Origin: Candidatus Bacteroides merdavium
Lineage (GTDB): Bacteria; Bacteroidota; Bacteroidia; Bacteroidales; Bacteroidaceae
DNA: 55,798 nucleotides
Direction of reading: 5' to 3'
Assembly: GCA_019116805.1 (NCBI GenBank)
Contig: DXAV01000023.1
Coordinates: forward strand, 1-55,798
The notes beneath the pieces are model-generated. The model did no database searches. It saw only the letters and a list, made by a program, of their open reading frames with translations, and was not told the origin of the DNA. The position numbers and the translations under genes are program-made. Shown one piece after another: positions 7,914 through 17,132 of the stretch (within the stretch, counting starts at the first letter, position 1; every line of letters begins with the position of its first letter).

Positions 7914-9545
7914 ATGAAAACAAATATATCTAAATTAATAGCGGGAGTTTGTCTCTTCTCATCCCTGGGTCTGACTACGGGATGTATTGAAGAAACGATT
8001 CCGACTAGTGTAGCGACAGAAGATCAAGTAACTTCTTCGGATATGGCTGCTGCAGCCATGCTTTGGGCGATGCCAGCCAGTTTGAATGTAGTAGGAGTAG
8101 TCAGCTCCAGTTACCATTGGGACTGGGGATATGGTTCTATTATGCACGTACGTGACGTGATGACTGGTGATATGCCTGTAATCAGCTCCGGCTACAACTG
8201 GTATACCAACTGGGAGGTTGCTGAAGCGCAAGGTGAAAGCTATGTATATCCTCAATTCATTTGGAACTATTATTGGCAGGCTGTTTTGACAACCAATAAA
8301 TTGATTGCAGCTATTGATGCAGAGACTGCTTCGTCAGCACAGTTGGGCTATTTGGCTGCCGCACATGCTTATCGTGCATTCTTCTACATGGACTTGGCTC
8401 GTATGTATGAGTTCAAGCCAAGTGATAAGATTCCTACAGGGGTTAATGATGCAGGTAACGATGTGACGGGACTTACTGTACCTATTGTTAAAGAGACCAT
8501 TACAGAAGAAGAAGCCAGAAATAATCCTCGTGTAAGCCGTGAAGTGATGGCTGAATTCATTTTGGGTGATTTGGATTTTGCAGAGCAGAATATCGGAAAA
8601 CTGGAAGAGAGCTCAAAAACACTTCCTCATTTGGATGTTGTATACGGTTTGAAAGCCCGTTTGTACATGTGGTTGGAAGATTATCCAAAAGCTAAAGAAT
8701 ATGCCCGTAAGGCTATCAATGCTACGAGAGTAACACCTATGACTGAAGAACAATGTTTGAGTACCACCAAAGGTTTCAACGATCTTTCTTGCTGGATGTG
8801 GGGTTCCCAGATGGTTTCTGAAGACGATGTGGTTCAGACCGGTATTTTGAACTGGGCTTCCTGGATGTCCAACGAAACCTCTTTTGGTTATTCAGGTCAG
8901 GAACCTTTCTTGATGATTAGCAAGAGCATGTACGATCGTCTGAGCAATACAGACTTCCGTAAGAAGATGTGGAAGGCTCCTGAAGGCAGTATGCTTGACG
9001 GTCAGACAGAGTATCTGACTTCTGCTGCATTCGGTAATTTTGGCGACCGTTTGGCTGATTATGCTTCGGTAAAATTCCGTCCGGCCGAGGGTAACTGCGA
9101 TGACTATACTACAGGTGCTGCAACTGCTTATCCTTTGATGCGTGTAGAGGAAATGTACTTTATTGAAGCTGAAGCTGCCGCTCATTCGAATGCTGAAGAA
9201 GGTAAGTCCTTGCTGACAAACTTCATGTTGAATAATCGTGATGAACAATATAAGATGACGGCTGCAAGTGCTGATGAGATTATTGAAGAAATTATCTTCC
9301 AGAAGCGTATTGAATTGTGGGGCGAAGGTTTGACTTTCTTCGATATCAAGCGTCTGAATATGCCTGTGACTCGTGGATATTCTGGTACTAATTATCAGGA
9401 TGATGCCCGTTATAATACCACGACACGCCCGGCTTGGATGTCATTCTGTATTGTACAGACAGAGAAAAATAACAATGCTGCGCTTATCGGATTTGAGAAT
9501 CCCGAAGTTGCAGATGAGCTGTATACTCCATGGGCAGGTAATTGA
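7914..9545 (+). CDS. SusD/RagB family outer-membrane lipoprotein
   Basis: A 543-residue surface lipoprotein that caps the SusC transporter and binds its ligand. I choose ATG 7914 (MKTNISKLIAGVCL) over an upstream in-frame TTG at 7899 because it begins the signal peptide directly. The lipobox is LTTG|C at about residue 24. SusD/TPR-type features include the helix YLAAAHAYRAFFYMDLARMYE, VYGLKARLYMWLEDYPKAKEYARKAI-type repeats (about 215-250), and the C-terminal RVEEMYFIEAEA and IIFQKRIELWGEGLTFFDIKR blocks typical of RagB/SusD. It is co-transcribed with the SusC upstream and a further lipoprotein downstream, so its expression would follow the orientation of the invertible segment. Confidence 0.95.
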   Translation: MKTNISKLIAGVCLFSSLGLTTGCIEETIPTSVATEDQVTSSDMAAAAMLWAMPASLNVVGVVSSSYHWDWGYGSIMHVRDVMTGDMPVISSGYNWYTNWEVAEAQGESYVYPQFIWNYYWQAVLTTNKLIAAIDAETASSAQLGYLAAAHAYRAFFYMDLARMYEFKPSDKIPTGVNDAGNDVTGLTVPIVKETITEEEARNNPRVSREVMAEFILGDLDFAEQNIGKLEESSKTLPHLDVVYGLKARLYMWLEDYPKAKEYARKAINATRVTPMTEEQCLSTTKGFNDLSCWMWGSQMVSEDDVVQTGILNWASWMSNETSFGYSGQEPFLMISKSMYDRLSNTDFRKKMWKAPEGSMLDGQTEYLTSAAFGNFGDRLADYASVKFRPAEGNCDDYTTGAATAYPLMRVEEMYFIEAEAAAHSNAEEGKSLLTNFMLNNRDEQYKMTAASADEIIEEIIFQKRIELWGEGLTFFDIKRLNMPVTRGYSGTNYQDDARYNTTTRPAWMSFCIVQTEKNNNAALIGFENPEVADELYTPWAGN

Positions 9546-9579
9546 TAGGACAATACGAATTAATTAAAGGAAAAATTTT

Positions 9580-11481
9580 ATGAAATCGATAAATAAATTA
9601 TTTGGAACATTTGCTGCAGTGTGCCTCCTGTTGGGAGGTGCAGCCTGCACAGACGAGGTGGAATATACGGGTGCCGAATTGCAAACTGCCAGTCAGCCTT
9701 ATTTCCCGACCAATTTGGCTAGTCAGATTGATTTGACCTCGGATGCTACAAGCTTTACCGTACAGGTAAGTCGTATGGCCGCTGGCTCAGAACTTACGAT
9801 TGATTTGGCTAAGTCGGGTGACGAAGACGCTTTGTTTACCGTACCGGCTACGGCAACTTTTGCTGCTGACGCTACAACTGCTGATATCACTATCAGTTAC
9901 GATCCGTCAAAGTTCGAGTTGGATGTTTATAAGCCTTTGACATTGACTATTGCTACTGAAGGTGTAGACAATCCGTATTCGTCGAATACATATTCTTTTA
10001 AGGCAGGTATTCCTGCACCCTATAATTTGATCGGTGAGGTAAATTTCCGTGATGACATAGTAAACTCTCTTTATGGATTGGCACCGACTGTATATAATGT
10101 AGAGTTGTATGAGAATTCCGTAACTCCAGGTTTATATCGTATTCTGAATCCTTATAAGAACCATCCGTATGCTTCTGCGCAAACTTATGATAGCTCTAAA
10201 GACTATTATCTGACGATCGATGCAAGAGACCCGAATGGTGTTTATATGCCGGATGTACAGCCTTCAGGTTTGGCGTTGAATTCCTCTGAGGGTATGATTT
10301 ATACTGCAAGTATGGCTGGTTACAATATTTCTAATGGAAGTAGCCTGGAAGCAGAAAAAGCTGCTGGAACTTGTGGTACATTGGTAGACGGTATTATCAC
10401 TTTCCCCTATCGTAGCCTTTTGGGTGGCCTTCAGAATGGTGGAAATATATCTTTGTATTATGCTAACTCGAATGAGGCTTTTGCATTGTCTGTAGATCCC
10501 GAGATTGGTATTAAGGATTTCTCTGTGAACATGTCTTATGAAGGTAAACGTACAGACACTTATGGTAGAAATTATGCAATCGCTAATGTGGAGTTGGGAG
10601 CTGATGTAGAAAGCGCACAGATAGCTATTATTAAAGGATATCCGTCAAACGATGATGTAACCAAGATTCTGAATGGTGAGATTCCTTCGACTACAATCCG
10701 TTCTGACAGCGAGGTTGAGTTGGCGTGTGCTACAACAGGATTGCATTCAATTGTTGCAGTGTCTTATGGTATGAGTTCTTCTGAAACAGAAGCTACGGCG
10801 AAAGAGGTATATTCTATCAGTTTCCGATATGCGGTCGGCGAATCGATTCCTGTATCCTATTATGTAGGAGATTGGATTGTTTCCGGTATTCAATATGGAG
10901 TAGACGAGAATAATAAGCCTGTTACAGCACCTGTAACAATGTTAGCTACTATCACAGACAAGGGTAACGGTGTGTTGGGCGTTTCAGGTTTGGCTCCTTT
11001 TACACAAACTTACAATGATGAGATTAAGTTGGTTTATGAAACCGAAACCGGTAATGTAATTTTGGCACCTCAGCAATTGCCTGACTTGGAAGGCATGTCT
11101 ATATTGGCCCTGCCAAGTAATTCGTCCACTGGATATGTGACTCAGAAAGAAACTTTATGGGGCGAAGCCAATGAATATGGTGAGCTCTCATTCTTCAATG
11201 CTCCTGAAAACGAAGGGGATTGGACCGACTTTATGATTATCATAGCTACAGAACAAGGATTGTCTCCGCAGCTGATGTATAGCTTGAATTGGCAGCGCTA
11301 TGTACCTGAGACAGGAGGACAACGTGTCGTGACACGTTCAACCGAGACTTCCTTGAGTCTTTCTTTCCAGAGTTATGTTAAGGAATTTATGGCTCCTTTA
11401 TCGCAGACCAAATCTTCCTTGCCAATTATCAAATGTACTGATGGTACACCTGAATTTAAGGGTGAGGCTGTAAAGTTCTGA
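9580..11481 (+). CDS. Surface lipoprotein in SusE/SGBP position
   Basis: A 633-residue protein with signal peptide and lipobox (LLGGAA|C, Cys about 23). The N-terminal part (about 30-135) is Ser/Thr-rich and beta-predicted, like immunoglobulin-type or Calx-beta-like modules. The rest has no motif I recognise. The place directly after SusC/SusD, 34 bp from SusD, and the lipid anchor suggest a surface ligand-binding protein or an accessory hydrolase, but no catalytic signature is visible. An intrinsic terminator follows, making this the last gene of the operon. Function unknown. Confidence 0.8.
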   Translation: MKSINKLFGTFAAVCLLLGGAACTDEVEYTGAELQTASQPYFPTNLASQIDLTSDATSFTVQVSRMAAGSELTIDLAKSGDEDALFTVPATATFAADATTADITISYDPSKFELDVYKPLTLTIATEGVDNPYSSNTYSFKAGIPAPYNLIGEVNFRDDIVNSLYGLAPTVYNVELYENSVTPGLYRILNPYKNHPYASAQTYDSSKDYYLTIDARDPNGVYMPDVQPSGLALNSSEGMIYTASMAGYNISNGSSLEAEKAAGTCGTLVDGIITFPYRSLLGGLQNGGNISLYYANSNEAFALSVDPEIGIKDFSVNMSYEGKRTDTYGRNYAIANVELGADVESAQIAIIKGYPSNDDVTKILNGEIPSTTIRSDSEVELACATTGLHSIVAVSYGMSSSETEATAKEVYSISFRYAVGESIPVSYYVGDWIVSGIQYGVDENNKPVTAPVTMLATITDKGNGVLGVSGLAPFTQTYNDEIKLVYETETGNVILAPQQLPDLEGMSILALPSNSSTGYVTQKETLWGEANEYGELSFFNAPENEGDWTDFMIIIATEQGLSPQLMYSLNWQRYVPETGGQRVVTRSTETSLSLSFQSYVKEFMAPLSQTKSSLPIIKCTDGTPEFKGEAVKF

Positions 11482-11514
11482 ATCTTTTAAGAACAAATAG
11501 ATTTAGATTGGTTG

Positions 11515-11551
11515 GGAGCTGTGTCCGAATGGGGGCACAGCTCCTTTTTTA
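11515..11551 (+). terminator. Intrinsic terminator of the SusC/SusD operon
   Basis: GGAGCTGTG (11515-11523) pairs with CACAGCTCC (11536-11544) around a short G-rich loop, followed by six T. It lies 34 bp after the lipoprotein stop codon. Confidence 0.88.
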
Positions 11552-11606
11552 TATCTTATTCTTATATCTTTCTAGTTTGTAGAGCTCGCTTTTTCTCATA
11601 AATCAG

Positions 11607-11614
11607 TATCTTTG
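11607..11614 (+). promoter_or_regulatory. Putative -7 box for hflX
   Basis: TATCTTTG fits TAnnTTTG and lies 36 bp before the ATG at 11651. No clear -33 partner at the standard distance. Confidence 0.5.
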
Positions 11615-11650
11615 TCACCGTTATTCATCTATAAGAAACGAACAATTGCA

Positions 11651-12913
11651 ATGAAAGAATTTGTAATTTCCGAAGCGCAGGTAGAGACTGCGGTGCTGGT
11701 GGGACTCATTACGAAGACGCAGGACGAGCGGAAGACGAATGAGTATCTGGACGAACTGGCTTTCCTGGCTGAGACAGCCGGGGCGGAAGTGGTGAAACGG
11801 TTTACACAGAAACTGGATCAGGCTAACTCGGTGACGTATGTCGGAAAGGGAAAGCTGGACGAAATCAAGCAATATATCAAGGACGAAGAGGAGGCGGAGC
11901 GGGAAATCGGTATGGTTATCTTCGATGACGAACTGTCGGCCAAGCAGATCCGCAACATCGAGGCGGAGTTGAAGGTGAAGATACTGGACCGTACGTCGCT
12001 CATCCTCGACATCTTCGCCATGCGTGCACAGACGGCCAATGCCAAGACGCAGGTGGAGCTGGCACAATATAAATACATGCTGCCGCGTCTGCAACGACTC
12101 TGGACGCACTTGGAACGTCAAGGAGGTGGTTCCGGTGCCGGTGGTGGTAAGGGTTCGGTAGGTCTTCGTGGTCCGGGTGAAACTCAGCTCGAAATGGACC
12201 GCCGTATCATCCTGAACCGTATGTCGTTGCTGAAAGAGCGTCTGGCCGAGATTGACAAACAGAAGGCCACGCAGCGCAAGAACCGCGGGCGTCTGATCCG
12301 TGTGGCCTTGGTGGGATATACCAACGTGGGCAAGTCCACATTGATGAACCTGCTGGCCAAGAGCGAGGTGTTTGCCGAGAACAAGCTGTTTGCCACGCTC
12401 GACACGACGGTGCGCAAGGTGATTATCGACAACCTGCCCTTCCTGCTCAGCGATACGGTAGGGTTCATCCGCAAGTTGCCCACCGATTTGGTGGACTCCT
12501 TCAAGTCAACGCTGGACGAGGTACGCGAAGCCGACCTGTTGCTGCACATCGTAGATATCTCGCATCCCGACTTCGAGGAACAGATTGAGGTGGTGAACAA
12601 GACCTTGGCCGACATTGGAGCCGCAGGCAAGCCCATGATTTTGGTATTCAACAAAATAGATGCCTATACGTATGTGAAGAAGGATGAGGACGACCTGACT
12701 CCGCGTACCAAGGAAAACCTGTCGCTGGAGGAACTGATGAAGACGTGGATGGCAAAGTTGGAGGATAACTGCATGTTTATTTCGGCCCGCGAGAAGACTA
12801 ACATTGAGGAAATGAAAACAATGGTTTATCAGCGTGTGAAGGAGTTGCATGTGCAGAAGTACCCGTATAACGATTTTCTCTATCAGACATACGACGAAAA
12901 CGGGGAACTGTAA
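11651..12913 (+). CDS. hflX: HflX ribosome-splitting GTPase
   Basis: A 420-residue GTPase that in other bacteria splits or rescues stalled 70S ribosomes. I start at ATG 11651 (MKEFVISEAQVETAVLVGL); the frame is open a little further upstream but without an ATG. The N-terminal HflX domain (about 1-185) contains a Gly-rich linker (GGGSGAGGGKGSVGLRGPGE) and a helical coil. The G domain has GYTNVGKST (G1), DTVGFI (G3) and NKID (G4). It stands alone between two operons behind its own -7 box. Length and motifs are normal. Confidence 0.96.
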   Translation: MKEFVISEAQVETAVLVGLITKTQDERKTNEYLDELAFLAETAGAEVVKRFTQKLDQANSVTYVGKGKLDEIKQYIKDEEEAEREIGMVIFDDELSAKQIRNIEAELKVKILDRTSLILDIFAMRAQTANAKTQVELAQYKYMLPRLQRLWTHLERQGGGSGAGGGKGSVGLRGPGETQLEMDRRIILNRMSLLKERLAEIDKQKATQRKNRGRLIRVALVGYTNVGKSTLMNLLAKSEVFAENKLFATLDTTVRKVIIDNLPFLLSDTVGFIRKLPTDLVDSFKSTLDEVREADLLLHIVDISHPDFEEQIEVVNKTLADIGAAGKPMILVFNKIDAYTYVKKDEDDLTPRTKENLSLEELMKTWMAKLEDNCMFISAREKTNIEEMKTMVYQRVKELHVQKYPYNDFLYQTYDENGEL

Positions 12914-12948
12914 AATTGCATATAGAAAGCCTCCTCGGAGGATTTTGG

Positions 12949-13065
12949 ATGGAAATCTCTATGAAACGTGGGTGGATATGGCTGTTTGTCGGCCTGTCCG
13001 CCTGCGTTTCATGCGTTTTAAAAGGTAACAAAATAGGAGTGAAATGGAACAATACAGAAATCTGA
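12949..13065 (+). CDS. Possible 38-residue membrane/lipoprotein-like small ORF
   Basis: A small frame from ATG 12949 encodes a basic start, one hydrophobic stretch (WIWLFVGLSACVSCV) and a short tail, like a signal or lipoprotein leader. Its end overlaps the first 22 bases of the DUF4954 gene in another frame. It could be a leader peptide or chance. No homology is recognised. Confidence 0.2.
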   Translation: MEISMKRGWIWLFVGLSACVSCVLKGNKIGVKWNNTEI

Positions 13066-15035
13066 CCGAAGATGAGATACTTCGGCTGAAAAGCCAGTCT
13101 TGTCTGGCAGACGATTGGGAGAAAGTTTGTGTATCAGAGAATTTCTCAACAGAATTTGTGCATCATACACGTTTCTCGGGAGACGTAAGATTGGGAGTGT
13201 TTCAGACGGAGTTTACATTGCCGGGAGGTATCCGTAAGCATTCCGGCTTGCGGCATGTGACGCTGCATAACGTGACGGTGGGCGACAACTGTTGCATCGA
13301 GAATATCCAGAATTATATAGCCAATTATGAGATAGGGCACGATACGTTCATTGAGAATGTAGATATCTTGTTGGTGGACGGTGTGTCGAAGTTCGGTAAT
13401 GGGGTAGAGGTATCCGTACTGAATGAAACTGGCGGGCGCGAAGTGCTGATAACAGACAAGCTGTCGGCCCATCTTGCCTACATCATGGCGCTCTATCGCC
13501 ATCGTCCCGAACTGACCGCCCGTCTGAAGGAGATTGCAGATTATTATTCCAACAAACATGCTTCGGCAGTGGGTACCATCGGCTGCCATGTGACTCTTAT
13601 GAATACAGGTTCGGTGAGGAACGTCCGTATTGGTGACCATGCCCGTATTTCGGGTGCTTGCAGGCTGTCCAACGGAAGCATTAATAGCAACGATTCGGCA
13701 CCCGTACAGATAGGCGACGGGGTCATTTGCGATGACTTTATTCTTTCCAGCGGTTCACATGTGGACGATGGTGCCATGCTGACGCGCTGCTTCGTGGGGC
13801 AGGCCTGCAAGCTGGGACATAATTATTCGGCTTCGGATTCCCTGTTCTTCAGTAACTGCCAGGGAGAGAACGGCGAAGCATGTGCCATCTTTGCCGGTCC
13901 TTTCACCGTGACGCACCACAAGAGTACGCTGCTCATTGCGGGTATGTTCTCGTTCATGAACGCCGGTTCGGGTTCCAACCAGAGCAACCACATGTATAAG
14001 CTTGGTCCCATCCATCAGGGTACATTGGAGCGCGGTGCTAAGACTACATCCGATTCCTACATCCTTTGGCCGGCCCGTGTGGGAGCCTTCTCGCTCGTCA
14101 TGGGGCGTCACGTCAACCATTCCGACACGTCGAACCTGCCATTCTCTTACCTGATAGAGCAGAACAACACGACCTATCTGGTGCCGGGCGTCAACCTGCG
14201 CAGTGTGGGAACTATACGCGACGCACAGAAGTGGCCCAAACGCGACGGACGCAAGGACCCCAACAAGCTGGACTTTATCAACTACAACCTGCTCAGTCCT
14301 TATACCGTGCAAAAGATGTTCAAGGGACGTGAGACACTGCTCAACCTGCGCCACGCCAGCGGCGAGCTGTCCGACATCTACTCTTTCCACAGCGCCAAGA
14401 TACGCAATTCCTCGTTGGTGAACGGTATTAGGTTCTACGAAATTGCTATCCACAAGTTCCTGGGCAATTCCGTCATCAAGCGCCTCGAAGGCATCGATTT
14501 CCACAACGACGACGAAATCCGTGCCCGCCTTCGTCCCGATACGTCCATCGGCAGTGGCGAATGGGTGGACATCTCGGGCCTGATAGCACCGAAAAGCGAG
14601 GTAGATGCGCTGATAGCTGATATCGAAAGCGGAGCTGTGAACAAACTGAAGGAAATCAATGCTGAATTCGAACGGATGCATCGCAATTACTACACCTACG
14701 AATGGACGTGGGCTTACGAACAGTTGGAGGAGTTCTACGGTGTGAAGCCTGAGGAAATGACCTCGGCAGACATCATCCGTATCGTGGAGAAGTGGAAAGA
14801 TGCGGTCATCGGCCTCGACCGCATGGTTTATGAAGATGCCAAGAAGGAATTCTCTCTGGCTTCCATGACGGGCTTCGGTGCCGACGGCTCACGGCTGGAG
14901 AAGGAAATGGATTTCGAGCAGGTGCGCGGCGACTTCGAGAGTAATCCGTTTGTCACCGCCGTGCTGAAGCACATCGAGGTGAAGAGCGCGCTGGGCGACG
15001 AACTGATAGAGCGGATGAAGAGGGTGGGCAACTGA
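13044..15035 (+). CDS. DUF4954 family left-handed beta-helix protein
   Basis: A 663-residue cytoplasmic protein, start at ATG 13044 (MEQYRNLTEDEILRL). The central region (about 50-330) is rich in hexapeptide-like turns such as VTVGDNCCIEN, VRIGDHARISGACRL and VQIGDGVICDD, typical of left-handed beta-helix acyl- or nucleotidyl-transferase folds. The C-terminal third is helical and charged. I recognise the DUF4954 family, which is common in Bacteroidales, from its N-terminal block (FSGDVRLGVF, GGIRKHSG). The fold suggests a sugar-nucleotide transferase-like activity, but no biochemical role is known to me. No signal peptide. It precedes fumarase with separate promoter signals. Confidence 0.85.
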   Translation: MEQYRNLTEDEILRLKSQSCLADDWEKVCVSENFSTEFVHHTRFSGDVRLGVFQTEFTLPGGIRKHSGLRHVTLHNVTVGDNCCIENIQNYIANYEIGHDTFIENVDILLVDGVSKFGNGVEVSVLNETGGREVLITDKLSAHLAYIMALYRHRPELTARLKEIADYYSNKHASAVGTIGCHVTLMNTGSVRNVRIGDHARISGACRLSNGSINSNDSAPVQIGDGVICDDFILSSGSHVDDGAMLTRCFVGQACKLGHNYSASDSLFFSNCQGENGEACAIFAGPFTVTHHKSTLLIAGMFSFMNAGSGSNQSNHMYKLGPIHQGTLERGAKTTSDSYILWPARVGAFSLVMGRHVNHSDTSNLPFSYLIEQNNTTYLVPGVNLRSVGTIRDAQKWPKRDGRKDPNKLDFINYNLLSPYTVQKMFKGRETLLNLRHASGELSDIYSFHSAKIRNSSLVNGIRFYEIAIHKFLGNSVIKRLEGIDFHNDDEIRARLRPDTSIGSGEWVDISGLIAPKSEVDALIADIESGAVNKLKEINAEFERMHRNYYTYEWTWAYEQLEEFYGVKPEEMTSADIIRIVEKWKDAVIGLDRMVYEDAKKEFSLASMTGFGADGSRLEKEMDFEQVRGDFESNPFVTAVLKHIEVKSALGDELIERMKRVGN

Positions 15036-15108
15036 AATTATTCCTAAAAACCTCCCTCCCCGCTGAAGAAAAGGCTTTCAATTAAAGAAATATTTCGATA
15101 ATACTTCT

Positions 15109-15116
15109 TACCTTTG
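15109..15116 (+). promoter_or_regulatory. Putative -7 box for fumarase
   Basis: TACCTTTG fits the TAnnTTTG consensus, 41 bp before the fumarase ATG. Confidence 0.5.
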
Positions 15117-15157
15117 CATCAATCAAGATTGAACAACCTTTTAAACAAATTGTAATT

Positions 15158-16795
15158 ATGGCAACAACACCTCCGTTCAAGTATCAGCCCATGTTCGAGA
15201 AGGGCAAGGATACGACTGAGTATTATCTGCTTACCAAGGACTACGTGTCCGTAAGCGAGTTTGAAGGAAAACCCATCCTGAAGATTGAGAAGGAAGGATT
15301 GACCGCCATGGCCAACGCGGCTTTCCGCGACGTGTCGTTCATGCTGCGCCGCTCGCACAACGAGCAGGTGGCCAAGATTCTGAGCGACCCCGAAGCCAGC
15401 GACAACGACAAGTACGTGGCACTGACTTTCCTGCGCAATGCCGAAGTGGCCGCAAAGGGTCTGCTTCCTTTCTGTCAGGATACCGGTACGGCCATCATCC
15501 ACGGCGAGAAAGGCCAGCAGGTATGGACGGGCTATTGCGACGAAGAGGCCCTGTCGCTGGGTGTATATAAGACTTATACTGAGGAGAACCTGCGCTACTC
15601 GCAGAACGCTCCGCTCACCATGTACGAGGAGGTGAACACCAAGTGCAACCTGCCCGCACAGATTGATATCGAGGCTACCGAAGGCATGGAATACGAGTTC
15701 CTCTGCGTGACCAAGGGCGGCGGTTCGGCCAACAAGACTTACCTCTATCAGGAGACGAAAGCCATCCTGAACCCCGAGACGCTGGTTCCGTTCCTCGTAG
15801 AGAAGATGAAGACGCTGGGTACGGCGGCTTGTCCTCCCTACCACATTGCCTTCGTCATCGGCGGTACATCGGCCGAGAAGAACCTGCTGACCGTGAAGCT
15901 CGCTTCTACCCGCTTCTATGACAACCTGCCCACGACGGGTAATGAATATGGTCGTGCCTTCCGCGACATCGAGCTGGAGAAGAAGGTGCTCGAAGAGGCT
16001 CACAACATCGGCCTCGGTGCACAGTTCGGCGGCAAGTACTACGCACACGACGTGCGCATCATCCGTCTGCCGCGTCACGGCGCATCGTGCCCCGTAGGTC
16101 TGGGCGTATCGTGCTCGGCCGACCGCAACATCCGTTGCAAGATCAACAAGGACGGTATCTGGATTGAGAAGCTGGACAGCCATCCGGGCGAACTGATTCC
16201 CGAAGCTTTGCGTCAGGCAGGCGAAGGCGACGCCGTACGCATCGACCTGAACCAGCCGATGGCCGACATCCTGAAGGAATTGACGAAGTATCCCGTGGCT
16301 ACACGTCTGAGCCTGAACGGTACCATCATCGTAGGCCGCGACATCGCACACGCCAAGCTGAAAGAGCGTCTGGACCGTGGTGAAGACCTGCCCCAGTACA
16401 TCAAGGATCATCCCATCTACTACGCCGGACCGGCCAAGACTCCTGCCGGTATGGCCTGCGGTTCGATGGGCCCCACGACGGCCGGCCGTATGGACCCGTA
16501 CGTTGACCTGTTCCAGAGCCACGGCGGCAGCATGATCATGCTGGCCAAGGGTAACCGTAGCCAGGCCGTGACCGACGCCTGCAAGAAGCACGGCGGCTTC
16601 TACCTCGGCTCCATCGGTGGTCCTGCAGCCATCCTGGCACAAAACAACATCAAGAGCATCGAGTGCGTGGAATATCCCGAACTGGGTATGGAAGCCATTT
16701 GGAAGATCGAGGTGGAAGACTTCCCCGCCTTCATCCTCGTGGACGACAAGGGCAATGACTTCTTCAAGCAACTGAAGCCCCGCTGCTGCAAGTAA
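15158..16795 (+). CDS. Class I fumarate hydratase (iron-sulfur)
   Basis: A 545-residue oxygen-sensitive fumarase converting fumarate and malate, part of the reductive branch that yields succinate and propionate in Bacteroidales. The N-terminal domain (to about 340) includes the cluster ligand regions [10 protein letters not shown], the [17 protein letters not shown] block and [13 protein letters not shown]. The C-terminal beta domain has [20 protein letters not shown] and [11 protein letters not shown]. Length matches E. coli FumA/FumB type enzymes. Single gene with its own -7 box and a strong terminator after the stop. No anomalies. Confidence 0.95.
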   Translation: MATTPPFKYQPMFEKGKDTTEYYLLTKDYVSVSEFEGKPILKIEKEGLTAMANAAFRDVSFMLRRSHNEQVAKILSDPEASDNDKYVALTFLRNAEVAAKGLLPFCQDTGTAIIHGEKGQQVWTGYCDEEALSLGVYKTYTEENLRYSQNAPLTMYEEVNTKCNLPAQIDIEATEGMEYEFLCVTKGGGSANKTYLYQETKAILNPETLVPFLVEKMKTLGTAACPPYHIAFVIGGTSAEKNLLTVKLASTRFYDNLPTTGNEYGRAFRDIELEKKVLEEAHNIGLGAQFGGKYYAHDVRIIRLPRHGASCPVGLGVSCSADRNIRCKINKDGIWIEKLDSHPGELIPEALRQAGEGDAVRIDLNQPMADILKELTKYPVATRLSLNGTIIVGRDIAHAKLKERLDRGEDLPQYIKDHPIYYAGPAKTPAGMACGSMGPTTAGRMDPYVDLFQSHGGSMIMLAKGNRSQAVTDACKKHGGFYLGSIGGPAAILAQNNIKSIECVEYPELGMEAIWKIEVEDFPAFILVDDKGNDFFKQLKPRCCK

Positions 16796-16815
16796 GCGAC
16801 GGCATTTGAGATAAG

Positions 16816-16852
16816 AAAAGGATGCATCCGGTTGTGGGTGCATCCTTTTTTT
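16816..16852 (+). terminator. Intrinsic terminator after fumarase
   Basis: AAAAGGATGCA (16816-16826) pairs with TGCATCCTTTT (16839-16849), and the right arm ends in a run of seven T. The A-tract on the left arm means it could also work for the opposite strand. Confidence 0.88.
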
Positions 16853-16920
16853 GTGTCTGGCGGAGAGTGGAAACGTTTGTTCTTGTTCGTCGAAGCTGGG
16901 GATGTCTTGCGTTTCCTTGG

Positions 16921-17049
16921 GGGAAACAGCAGTTCCCATATAGGGAAACGCACGTTCCCATATAAGGAAACTGTCGTTCCCATACGCAGGAAACGCCCGT
17001 TCCCTGTGGAGGGAACAGGCGTTTCCAAGCTTTGGAAACAAGCGTTTCC
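16921..17049. repeat. Six-unit tandem palindrome array, 22-23 bp period
   Basis: Six dyads of the form GGAAAC-N4-GTTCCC start at about 16921, 16944, 16966, 16989, 17011 and 17034. The N4 centres all differ (AGCA, GCAC, TGTC, GCCC, AGGC, AAGC). Linkers are partly shared (CATATA between units 1-3). The array lies between the convergent 3' ends of fumarase and the S9 peptidase, after the fumarase terminator. No coding potential is convincing. Arms are conserved while centres vary, so pairing seems to be the constrained property. Confidence 0.8.
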
Positions 17050-17132
17050 TGCGGAGGGTACGGACGTAAGGCCGCAGGACGGTTGCCACCAAGTCGAATG
17101 CCGTCGTTTGGCAGGCAGGTGGGGTGGGGCGG

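Noticed and set aside
16921..17049. CRISPR-like array
   Set aside because: Units are short dyads with 6-7 bp linkers, not 25-40 bp direct repeats with unique spacers of similar length, and no cas genes are near.
15119..17092. 657-codon open frame on the minus strand over fumarase
   Set aside because: It is antisense to a fully recognisable fumarase, has no family motif, and arises from codon bias of the plus-strand gene.
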